Origin: Granulicella sp. L56
Lineage (GTDB): Bacteria; Acidobacteriota; Terriglobia; Terriglobales; Acidobacteriaceae
Assembly (NCBI RefSeq): GCF_009765835.1
Contig: NZ_LMUS01000006.1
Coordinates: 1,012,438-1,076,437 of the forward strand
Reading direction: 5' to 3'
DNA length: 64,000 nt
The position numbers and the translations under genes are program-made. The notes beneath the pieces were generated by a model that was not told where the DNA came from, made no database searches, and worked only from the letters and a program-made list of their open reading frames with translations. Positions 54,049 through 62,366 of the stretch are shown in pieces. Each line of letters begins with the position of its first letter. Position 1 is the stretch's first letter.

Positions 54049-55689
54049 TCATTCCTGGCCGAAGCTGACGGCACCGCATAAATGGACCTTCACACCCAGT
54101 TCCTGGAACATGGCAGATTTGACGGCAAGCGCTTCAGAAGCGGCCTTCGCGTCGGGAGCATACGCAATACTGACGTGATTTGCTCTGTGTCTCGCCATAA
54201 ACGAATCGCGTGAAATTCCATCGAACGTCGCACTCACCATGGGCCATTGAATCGTCGTCTGCTGCCAACGGCGCATCGTCTCCTCATCGGGCAATTTGAC
54301 TACCTCACCGAGACCAATATCCACATGCAACGCATTGCCCTCAACAAACACACGGCTCCAGACAATCTTTCCCGGTTTGCCAACGCCCTTCAATGTTCCT
54401 CCGCCCAAAGGGAAATACATTGGAGGCTGCCGCTCGCTGGACGCTCCACGATAGCCATCTACAAAGTGGTTCGCGGGAGCGGCCCCTGAGATTTGTAATA
54501 CCCAAACGAAATTGTCGATACCAGCACCTTGATAGTGCTCGCCCCAACGCAGATCATGGAGCGTAGTCGAAGGATCCAGCTTCAGGGCCGTCCAGCAGCG
54601 ATTCGTCACCAGGGCATCCAACCCAGCGCACTCATCCACTTCATTGAAGTGAGGAAGCGGGGCGCCTGCATATAGCTCCTTATCGGACTGCGCGCCGTGT
54701 ACAGGCGGCCGGTCAGCATTATTGAGCAAGCCTTCCACGAGATCCGATGCAGGAACCATGTCTTTCAAACCCTGCTGATACTGAATACCAATTGCATCGC
54801 AACCAAATTCATCTGCCATACGAACCGCTGCAATGTACATCTTGCACTGTTCATGAATCTGCGCGTCGGTAAGCTCGGTCTTTTCGTCCTTGCCGGTAAC
54901 GAAACGTACCCCCTTCGCATCCAGCCATTGCCTTACACCTTTGGCATCGTCATCTGAAATAGTACGCATCCGCGCCACGAGTGCAGATTGGCTAAGTCGC
55001 TCTTTAAACACTCCTGATGCATTGAGTAATTCGTCATCAATAATTGCGTTGTACATTCCCATGCACCCCTCATCGAAGACACCGAGAATGGCTTTTCGCT
55101 TCTGAAGGGCCTGTGCAAGTTTTCTGCCTCGATTCGCTGCATCGATAGGCAATGCACCGACATCCAGATCGCGCACATGCGAAAGATCGTGTGTTACCTT
55201 TCCCTTTTTAATCCACTCTCTAACGCCGAGTAGGAAGTACTCGTCTGTAAAATCTTCGCTCCAGAGTGAATTGAATTTCACACCTGCCTTGATAAGTGAT
55301 CCGTTCAAATTCAATAGCCCAACGAGACCTGGCCACTGTCCTGACCAGTTCGCAACGGTCAGTATCGAACCTCGATGACTGCGCATACCAGGCAAAACAT
55401 GATGACTATACTGCCATGCCGCTGTTGCAAATACGAGATTGGCATCGGGATCGATGCTGCTAAAAATATCCATCCCCATTCGCTGGCTCGAGATGAAACC
55501 ATGGCCTGCCCGTGCGTCAACCGGGAAAGCTCGCTTCACTACCACCCCTTCATTAGCAAAACATTTTGTCAGCTTGCGTTCTAATTCTTCCTGGGCTGGC
55601 CAACACACTTGGTTTGCCGACAGCCGCAAATCTCCGCTTGTAATAAGAACGACCTCTTTAACTGGCATATCTACCCGTGAAGCTGACAT
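54049..55689 (-). CDS. L-fucose/D-arabinose isomerase-family protein
   Basis: A 546-aa aldose-ketose isomerase-like protein. It has the FucI/AraA three-part layout: an N-terminal Rossmann part (KEVVLITSGDLRLSANQVCW), a middle part (KAILGVFDEGCMGMYNAI, LAVR-like EFGCDAIGIQYQQGL) and a C-terminal barrel ending HRANHVSIAYAPD, where FucI has its metal-binding His. FucI enzymes convert L-fucose to L-fuculose and D-arabinose to D-ribulose. Next to a ribulokinase, with no fuculokinase or fuculose aldolase, D-arabinose (or an AraA-like L-arabinose role) is more likely than L-fucose. ATG 55689 has AAAGGA 7 nt upstream. Confidence 0.82.
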   Translation of the reverse strand: MSASRVDMPVKEVVLITSGDLRLSANQVCWPAQEELERKLTKCFANEGVVVKRAFPVDARAGHGFISSQRMGMDIFSSIDPDANLVFATAAWQYSHHVLPGMRSHRGSILTVANWSGQWPGLVGLLNLNGSLIKAGVKFNSLWSEDFTDEYFLLGVREWIKKGKVTHDLSHVRDLDVGALPIDAANRGRKLAQALQKRKAILGVFDEGCMGMYNAIIDDELLNASGVFKERLSQSALVARMRTISDDDAKGVRQWLDAKGVRFVTGKDEKTELTDAQIHEQCKMYIAAVRMADEFGCDAIGIQYQQGLKDMVPASDLVEGLLNNADRPPVHGAQSDKELYAGAPLPHFNEVDECAGLDALVTNRCWTALKLDPSTTLHDLRWGEHYQGAGIDNFVWVLQISGAAPANHFVDGYRGASSERQPPMYFPLGGGTLKGVGKPGKIVWSRVFVEGNALHVDIGLGEVVKLPDEETMRRWQQTTIQWPMVSATFDGISRDSFMARHRANHVSIAYAPDAKAASEALAVKSAMFQELGVKVHLCGAVSFGQE

Positions 55690-55768
55690 CGGCAAATCCT
55701 TTCATCATTCTGCATTCCGTTTATTGTCAAATCGAGACCATGGAAGACGTCCCATGCCCTTGCGCATG

Positions 55769-57238
55769 TTAGCGGTTATCGTCTATTTGTGTTGCTCCAT
55801 CTTTTAGTTCAGCCGAGTTCTCCGCGATCTGGTTTCTGCCACTAAGATGGTCAAGCTCTTTCTGCGCAATATTTCGCTCCTGAACATCTTGCGAAGTAGT
55901 CTTATAAAGCTCTAGCGCATGATTCATCTTCTCTTTATCTCCATCTTCCCGATACGCTTTTGCAAGCAGGTAATAGGCATTTGAGTTGTCTTTAACGATG
56001 GATACATAATGCGTGAGCACATTGATGGCAGCACGATAATCATTACGCCTCAGATCAAGTTTTCCAAGAAGGCTGTAAGTTTCCAATGGAGGCCTATCCA
56101 TCTGAAGAGCGCTATTCAGTAACTTTCCTGCACCTGCATCGTCTCCCATCATCAGCAAGGCGCGGCCAGCATTCATATGTGCTGATGCCGAGTGGGGTTG
56201 AATCTCTATCTCTGCATTAAATTCTTCCAGCGCCTCTGGTAGCTTTCCAATCCGCACCAAATTTCGTCCAATCGCCTCGTGCACTCCGGGAAGATCCGGT
56301 TTCATTCTCAATACTGTTCGGTATTCCTGAATAGCTCTGTCAGGCTGATGCGCCGCGTCGAAGGCATCCGCTTGTATCTGATGAGCTCGATAGGAGTCCG
56401 GCGCGATTTGCATAACTTTCTCGAAGGCCTCGCGCGATTTCTGCTCTGCATTGTGTGCGCGCCAGTAAAGAGCGTCTTCCTCATCCGTATTGCCTTGTGA
56501 ACTATCAGTCGTGCCCGTTGCCTTGCCACCCAATTCGATCACAAGCGCTCGCAGTTCCGCGATGTCTGGACGACGAGCAAGGGCTCCTTCATAAACATCG
56601 AGCGCCTTCTCGTGATCTCCGCGCAATTGCAATTGCTCTCCCGCAAGTTGCTGCGCACGGCCCCCGTTTGGTGCGACCTGAAGCAACTGAAGAGTCATAT
56701 CTTTCCCGATCTGTAGATAAGACTGGCCAAGGGCATACCAGGAATCGACATCGCCAGGTGCAAACTGGCAAGCTCGTTCAAATTCTTTCGCCGCAGCATC
56801 ATATCGAAATTGTGCAACGTAGGCATATCCCAACCATGTGTGCGCAACTGTATCGGAAGGATTGATATGAACGGCTCTTTCCAGCTCTGACACCGCAGAA
56901 TCAGGATTCGAGAGCCGATACCAAGCCAGTCCAGAGAAGAGGTGCGGAGTAAATAAGTTGGGGCTAAGCATTATCGCCCGACAGAATACTGTAATCGAAC
57001 GCGCAAGGTCATGATCAAAATATAAGGCCACTCCTAAATTGCTCTGAACTTCGGCATTCTGAGGTAACAGTTTTGCCACCCGCTCGTATTCAGCTACCGC
57101 TGTGTGAAAGTCATTCCGTTGTTCTGCCTGTTGTGCTGCGCGAGCATGGATGGCAATCTGTTCGGGGATAATTTGTGCCGAGATAGGCGCAACCATGCCT
57201 GCAAAAATAACTAATTTTGCAAGCATGGTCATGGCCAT
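55769..57238 (-). CDS. TPR-repeat protein, probably periplasmic
   Basis: A 489-aa protein with a signal peptide (LAKLVIFAGMVAPISAQ) and about ten tetratricopeptide repeats across most of the length (for example AEVQSNLGVALYFDHDLARS, DTVAHTWLGYAYVAQFRYDA, SASAHMNAGRALLMMGDDAG). It starts 3 bp after the TonB receptor stop, so it is translated with the receptor. TPR proteins beside acidobacterial TonB receptors may be scaffolds or glycan-binding partners comparable in role to SusD, but this is inference. Confidence 0.85.
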   Translation of the reverse strand: MAMTMLAKLVIFAGMVAPISAQIIPEQIAIHARAAQQAEQRNDFHTAVAEYERVAKLLPQNAEVQSNLGVALYFDHDLARSITVFCRAIMLSPNLFTPHLFSGLAWYRLSNPDSAVSELERAVHINPSDTVAHTWLGYAYVAQFRYDAAAKEFERACQFAPGDVDSWYALGQSYLQIGKDMTLQLLQVAPNGGRAQQLAGEQLQLRGDHEKALDVYEGALARRPDIAELRALVIELGGKATGTTDSSQGNTDEEDALYWRAHNAEQKSREAFEKVMQIAPDSYRAHQIQADAFDAAHQPDRAIQEYRTVLRMKPDLPGVHEAIGRNLVRIGKLPEALEEFNAEIEIQPHSASAHMNAGRALLMMGDDAGAGKLLNSALQMDRPPLETYSLLGKLDLRRNDYRAAINVLTHYVSIVKDNSNAYYLLAKAYREDGDKEKMNHALELYKTTSQDVQERNIAQKELDHLSGRNQIAENSAELKDGATQIDDNR

Positions 57239-57241
57239 CGT

Positions 57242-60200
57242 TTAGAACTCCAGTCTCATGCCGAATTGTATGATTCTCGGGGCATTCTGCTGAGCGGTCA
57301 TCAGTCCGAAGACCGTGTTTGAGTTTTGCAGACTATTGGTACTTAAGTCTGCTGGAGCGCCGTTGATGATGAACGTCTGGGCATTACCGCCAGATGAAAA
57401 TATCGTACGGTTGAGCGCGTTGAAGAAATTAGCCTGGAACAGGAGGTTCGTTCTGCCATAAATAGTCGTTCGTTTTGTAATCGACAAATCTTCATTGATG
57501 TAGGCCGGCATCCGCAAGGACGAGAACAGATTTGGCGCGTTACCAAACTTCCCGGGTGCCGGAATCGCAAATGCCGCTGGATTGATAAGGAACTGGCAGG
57601 GCTGACGTCCTGAGGTCGCCAGGATCGGGCCCGAACACTTCTTACTGTAAGAAGGATTCTTCAGCGGCACTCCTGGAACGACGTCAGGGCGGAAGCTAAA
57701 ACCATCACTGGAATAGTAGGGGTTATTCGCTCCAAACGCATCGTATTCAAGGTGGATTGGGCGACCGCTCTGATAGTGATGGATCGCCGATACAGACCAT
57801 CCTCCCACAGCTCTGCCAACTGCGCCTTTATGGTTGAGGAAGCGCTTGCCCGGTCCAACAGGAAGTTCATAGGTATAGCTGAGCGAAAGAACATGGGGGA
57901 TATCTGAGCTCGTGACAGAACGCTGCGATTGTGGATTGTAGTAGTCCTGATAGAAAGAACCTGCATAGATTGCATTCTCAGCTCCGGACGTGGCACCGTT
58001 GTTGGAATCAACATCACCAATCGTCTTAGAGAACGTATAAGAAAGCAGAAGGGTCAATCCATCGGAAAAGCGCTTTTGCAAACTGGTCTGAAGGCCGTTG
58101 TACGACACGCTGCCGATTGGGTTCAAAGGATTGTCCACATCTCCATATTGCGGAAAAGGCCGCAACGATTGCCCTACCGTTGCCCCCGCACCGAAGATCG
58201 GAATAAAGTTTGAAAAGGGCACTTTAACGCCTGCCGCTATTGCTTTCGGGTCGTTGACAGGCAAAACCAGAAATTGATTAAGTGGCATGCCCGCGGCTGC
58301 GGCAGCATCGCTATACTTCGCCGCAACTGTTGGGTCTACCTGGTTCGGTTTTGACCATACACCGAGATGATAGGTGTGCATGCCCACATAACCGATGCTA
58401 GCAACCATCCCACCTGGCATCTCCTGTTGCACCTGTGTTGACCAATATATTTGAGTTGGCGGAGTGCCGGAGCTCGGACGAATCATCGGCGGATTATCGT
58501 TGCCCACAAGTGCCCCCGGATCAAGGTCCGGACCGTTGCTGATCGACGCCGCCGGATAGGGATTATCCCAGTAGTAGGCAGGCGAGCCTACATAGTCCTG
58601 AGGTCTGTTGACCGTGGCCAGTCCGGCAAAACCCGTATTGTAGAGACCGCCACCGATTCCGTTTTCGGCATTGTCATTGCCGATAGGGCGAGTAATCGCG
58701 AACCCTCCGCGAATCGCAGTCTTGTGCGCCGCGTCTGGAGAGTACGCGAAGCCAACCCGAGGCTGAAATCCGAGATAGTCAATATTGCCGATGCGGGTTT
58801 TTCCATTGCGGCCAGCACCGTGACCGTAATAAGCAAATGCGCCGGGAAGTCCGTCTGCCGCTGGGTTAGCCAATGTCGGATCCATGGTGGAGACTTTTCC
58901 ATTGATGTCTGTCCGAGGAATCTGGAGATCGTAGCGCAAGCCGAGATTCAGTGTCAGGTTCGATGTAGCTTTCCAGTCATCCTGAGCATAGATCCCTCCC
59001 TGCCACCATCGATATGCCGCTTCCACCGGATAATCGAACCGCGAAAAATCCAGCCCCCCAAAGAGGAAGCTTGCAGCCGGTGCCCCCGTCCCGGCAGGAA
59101 TAGAAACTGCCTGGTTCCCATTCACAAATCCTGTTCCATTGAGTCCCGACTCGGTCGGCTCAAAAGTGAAACTGCCACCAGGTAAGCCGCCTTCATCCCT
59201 TCTCAAACGCCGCAACTCTCCACCAATCGTCAGAGTATGCTCACCGCGAACCAGCGTCACGTTGTCACTGACAATGAAGCGATTTTCGGAGTCGGTCGAT
59301 GCACTCGCAGAGCCGATGCTGTTCTGCACTGTTCCAATTCCAATGATCGGAAATGGGCTGTCGCTCGCAAGGGGAGGCAATCCTTGAATGCCTAACGCGG
59401 CTAGACCCGGCCCCGCCTGCAGAGGACCAGTAAAGCCTGTATCCCGGATGAAACCAAAATTGAGGTTATTCACCAGGGTCGGAGAGTGGGTGTAGTTATA
59501 GGTGAACCGTATTTGAGTAGTCGGCGAATTAGTCGTCGACGAGTCGAGCAGATTCAAGCCGCCATTATTGCTGTTGGAATAGCCGCCTACAAAGACACTT
59601 CCAGCGATAGAGTGCTTCTCTGAAATATGTTCGTCTATCTTCACAACTAAGCGGTGCTCGTCAATTTTCGAACTCTGAAGACGGTGAAAATTATTATTGA
59701 TGGCATCGTTGTCCGCCATAGGGAAGCTCTTCAGGATAGTCTGCGAAACTGTGCTCAGCCCAGGCTGTCCGCTCGGAATAATGTTGCCGGGGAACGGGTC
59801 GCGCACCTGATAGGTCTTGTGATCATAGGGACTAACAACGGGGTGGGCCGAGTTGGGATCATAAATCGCTCCCTGATATACCGGGCGCCCGGCAGGATCG
59901 AAGACAGGCTGGCCCGAGGCGGAATCCACTAGCTGCGGCCCCAGCGCCTGTGAGAAGTCTCCTGTACGAAATGCATTTGGGATTGTCGTGAGCGTGCCAT
60001 TGTTGGAGCTGGGGCGATATTTGAAACCCGTGTAGTCGACAAAGAAAAATGTCTTATCGCGACCACTGTAGAGCTTGGGAATCCAGACCGGGCCGCCAAA
60101 CGTTCCACCGAACTCATTTTGCTTAAGAGGCGCCTTCTTCAGACCCAGAGCGTTGGTTACAAACCCAGCGGCATTGAGAGCATCGTTCTGGAGATAATCG

Positions 60201-60976
60201 AACAGGCTTCCATGATAGACATTCGTCCCTGAATTGAACGCAAACGAGACGATGCCGCTGGCCAGTCCGTATTCGGCGCTCTGATTATTATTGATGATTT
60301 TGAACTGACCAATTGCGTCGATGGGTGGGTGATTAGCGCCGATGTCGCCGCCAAGGTTCGTATTCATCACCGGAACGCCGTCGATATACACCTCGTTCGC
60401 GTAGCTATTAGAACCACTGATGTGCAAGCGATAATCCGGCGAGGCCCCAGGTGTCGAACCGCTCACACCCGGCGTCAGCGTAACAAAGTTCAGGGGATTG
60501 CGCATATCTCCGTTCAGGGAGACCGGCAAGTCCTTGATCTCCTGCGGGGTAATAACGGTTCCAATATCGGAGGTCTGCGTCTCTACCGTGGCAGCATTCC
60601 CCGAGACGGTTACCGTCTGTTCGACTTGTCCTGGCTGCAGCGTCACCGTAATTCCAAACGTGCTTCCAACGCCGATCGTGACGTGCTGCTGCACCGAGGT
60701 ATTGAATCCCTTCGCCATCGAGGTCAAGGTGTAGACGCCTGCGGACAGGTTGAGGAAATTGAATTGACCCGAGGAACCGGAGGTCGTGGTCACGATCACG
60801 CCAGTCGCTTCGTTTTTCAGCGTGATTTGAGCATCGGGGATGTTTGCATGCTGCGTGTCCTGAGTCTCCCCCTTGATGGCGCCGCGATCTGCCTGCGCCC
60901 ATGCGTTGCTCGTCAGACTCAGAATGGTCGTCAAAACCATGAAAAAAACAACTGGCAGTACTCTCAACGTCTTCAT
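57242..60976 (-). CDS. TonB-dependent receptor with carboxypeptidase-regulatory domain (Oar-like)
   Basis: A 1244-aa outer-membrane transporter. Signal peptide (KTLRVLPVVFFMVLTTILSLTSNAWAQ in part), then an N-terminal carboxypeptidase-regulatory/CNA-B-like domain (about 32-115, GETQDTQHANIPDAQITLKN), a plug domain (about 135-240, with TVITPQEIKDLPVSLN) and a 22-strand barrel ending in the aromatic RIIQFGMRLEF. This architecture is the common acidobacterial replacement for SusC in glycan uptake. It heads the operon with TPR, isomerase, kinase, porter and DUF2961 genes. AGGAG lies 6-7 nt before the ATG and a LacI-type operator at 61012-61027. Confidence 0.93.
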   Translation of the reverse strand: MKTLRVLPVVFFMVLTTILSLTSNAWAQADRGAIKGETQDTQHANIPDAQITLKNEATGVIVTTTSGSSGQFNFLNLSAGVYTLTSMAKGFNTSVQQHVTIGVGSTFGITVTLQPGQVEQTVTVSGNAATVETQTSDIGTVITPQEIKDLPVSLNGDMRNPLNFVTLTPGVSGSTPGASPDYRLHISGSNSYANEVYIDGVPVMNTNLGGDIGANHPPIDAIGQFKIINNNQSAEYGLASGIVSFAFNSGTNVYHGSLFDYLQNDALNAAGFVTNALGLKKAPLKQNEFGGTFGGPVWIPKLYSGRDKTFFFVDYTGFKYRPSSNNGTLTTIPNAFRTGDFSQALGPQLVDSASGQPVFDPAGRPVYQGAIYDPNSAHPVVSPYDHKTYQVRDPFPGNIIPSGQPGLSTVSQTILKSFPMADNDAINNNFHRLQSSKIDEHRLVVKIDEHISEKHSIAGSVFVGGYSNSNNGGLNLLDSSTTNSPTTQIRFTYNYTHSPTLVNNLNFGFIRDTGFTGPLQAGPGLAALGIQGLPPLASDSPFPIIGIGTVQNSIGSASASTDSENRFIVSDNVTLVRGEHTLTIGGELRRLRRDEGGLPGGSFTFEPTESGLNGTGFVNGNQAVSIPAGTGAPAASFLFGGLDFSRFDYPVEAAYRWWQGGIYAQDDWKATSNLTLNLGLRYDLQIPRTDINGKVSTMDPTLANPAADGLPGAFAYYGHGAGRNGKTRIGNIDYLGFQPRVGFAYSPDAAHKTAIRGGFAITRPIGNDNAENGIGGGLYNTGFAGLATVNRPQDYVGSPAYYWDNPYPAASISNGPDLDPGALVGNDNPPMIRPSSGTPPTQIYWSTQVQQEMPGGMVASIGYVGMHTYHLGVWSKPNQVDPTVAAKYSDAAAAAGMPLNQFLVLPVNDPKAIAAGVKVPFSNFIPIFGAGATVGQSLRPFPQYGDVDNPLNPIGSVSYNGLQTSLQKRFSDGLTLLLSYTFSKTIGDVDSNNGATSGAENAIYAGSFYQDYYNPQSQRSVTSSDIPHVLSLSYTYELPVGPGKRFLNHKGAVGRAVGGWSVSAIHHYQSGRPIHLEYDAFGANNPYYSSDGFSFRPDVVPGVPLKNPSYSKKCSGPILATSGRQPCQFLINPAAFAIPAPGKFGNAPNLFSSLRMPAYINEDLSITKRTTIYGRTNLLFQANFFNALNRTIFSSGGNAQTFIINGAPADLSTNSLQNSNTVFGLMTAQQNAPRIIQFGMRLEF

Positions 60977-61011
60977 TGGTGCGCTCCTAAAAAGTCGATC
61001 CGAAAAGAATT

Positions 61012-61027
61012 ATTTAAACCTTTAAAT
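61012..61027. promoter_or_regulatory. Putative LacI-family operator (perfect copy)
   Basis: ATTTAAA-CC-TTTAAAT, a perfect 7+2+7 inverted repeat 36 bp upstream of the TonB receptor start and between it and the LacI regulator gene. The half-sites equal those at 47467. Binding here would block transcription of the whole operon. Confidence 0.75.
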
Positions 61028-61102
61028 TTCGGAGCCATTTCAGCACGCAATGAAAACACCTGTCAAGATATTTTATTTAGACGAACCCCAATCGGTCGAA
61101 GT

Positions 61103-62146
61103 CTAGCGAATGGAGCTACTTCCACGAAGCGACGTCTGTGGCTTCTGCGTCCGTGTCGACTCGCGAACCACAAGGGTCGGCACAATTCGGACGACAAACG
61201 GCTCGTTCGTCAACTTGCCCTCAACTCGATCCATCAGGATCGTTGCCGCGCGCGCGCCCATCTCATAACCAGGCTGTACCACCGCGGTCAAATGAGGATG
61301 AAAAGAACGGTCCACAGCGAGATCGTCAAAAGTTGCCAGCGAAATATCCTCCGGGCACCGTACTCCCAACTCCTCAAATGCCTTCAATACTCCGACTGTC
61401 ATAACCCCGTTGCATACAAAGATCGCGGTGGGCTTCACGCGCCGCTTCAGTAATTCCTTCCCCAACCGATAGCCTGATTCGTATCGAAAATCTCCTTCGA
61501 GCACGAGGTTTCGATCTACTTCGATGTCCGATTCGCGCAGGGCTTCCTCATAGCCTTTCAGCCGCTCAAGCCCTGTCTGCAACGACAAAGACCCTGTAAT
61601 AATTGCGATCTTCGAATGGCCCCCCTGGATCAGATGCCGTACGCATTCTCGACCGCCGCGTACATTATCCAAAAGAACGGCGTCGGTATGGATGCCAGCG
61701 ACGGTCCGGTCCAGGCATACGACCGAGATGCCTCCCTGCATGATGCTGCGAATGTGACCTGAGTCCTTGCCGGGTGCAGAGGCCAGCAGAATTCCATCGA
61801 CGCGATAAGACCGCAGCGCCGCAATGATCCTCCGTTCGCGGCCGATCTGCTCATCCGTATTCGCCGTCATCAGGAAATAGCCGCGATCGAAAGCAGTATC
61901 TTCTGCTCCGCGAATGATCTCGGGGAAGAAAGGATTCGTGATATCCGGCAGCACGAGTGCGAGCATGCGGGTCTGCTTCACCTTCAGACTTCGCGCAATC
62001 TCGTTCGGCGAATAGTCCAACTCGCGAATGGCCTTCTGGACGCGCTCCTGCAAAGTAGGGCTTACGCGTCTTGTGCCTCTGATTACATTGGATACCGTCG
62101 CGATCGATACTCGGGCATGCTTCGCTACTTCCACTATGGTGGGCAT
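61103..62146 (-). CDS. LacI family transcriptional regulator
   Basis: A 347-aa repressor/activator. The N-terminal HTH is PTIVEVAKHARVSIATVSNV followed by the hinge helix NEIARSLKVKQ; the periplasmic-binding-like effector domain begins LALVLPDITNPFFPEIIRG and ends with DDLAVDRSFHPHLTAVVQPG. The gene lies directly upstream of the TonB operon in the same orientation and probably controls it through the ATTTAAA-NN-TTTAAAT sites. The inducer should be a product of the pathway. Confidence 0.94.
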   Translation of the reverse strand: MPTIVEVAKHARVSIATVSNVIRGTRRVSPTLQERVQKAIRELDYSPNEIARSLKVKQTRMLALVLPDITNPFFPEIIRGAEDTAFDRGYFLMTANTDEQIGRERRIIAALRSYRVDGILLASAPGKDSGHIRSIMQGGISVVCLDRTVAGIHTDAVLLDNVRGGRECVRHLIQGGHSKIAIITGSLSLQTGLERLKGYEEALRESDIEVDRNLVLEGDFRYESGYRLGKELLKRRVKPTAIFVCNGVMTVGVLKAFEELGVRCPEDISLATFDDLAVDRSFHPHLTAVVQPGYEMGARAATILMDRVEGKLTNEPFVVRIVPTLVVRESTRTQKPQTSLRGSSSIR

Positions 62147-62348
62147 AAAATGTGAGTCCAGCCTTAATGACCAGTTGGCGCTGTGGCCAATGCGTATCTG
62201 ATTCTTCTATAGCTTTTTATACATCTTCATCCTATTCCGATTTCCTCCAAAACCGCGCATACAATCGTCGAGCAAATAGCGTCCCCACATTTTGGTGGAG
62301 ACGCAAATTACTTGCCTGCAATATCACTCTCTTTTCTCGCAATAAATA

Positions 62349-62364
62349 TTTTAAAGGATTAAAT
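62349..62364. promoter_or_regulatory. Putative LacI-family operator (12/14 match) overlapping the RBS
   Basis: TTTTAAA-GG-ATTAAAT matches the consensus ATTTAAA-NN-TTTAAAT at 12 of 14 half-site positions. The AAAGGA inside it is also the Shine-Dalgarno sequence of the 393-aa protein (ATG 62367), so bound repressor would cover the region just upstream of the start codon. Confidence 0.5.
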
Positions 62365-62366
62365 TA

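Noticed and set aside
54049-55689. L-fucose catabolic operon linked to the GH29 fucosidase at 30 kb
   Set aside because: The isomerase family would fit, but the kinase is clearly a ribulokinase and there is no fuculose aldolase; the fucosidase lies 24 kb away beside an IclR gene without the LacI-type site.
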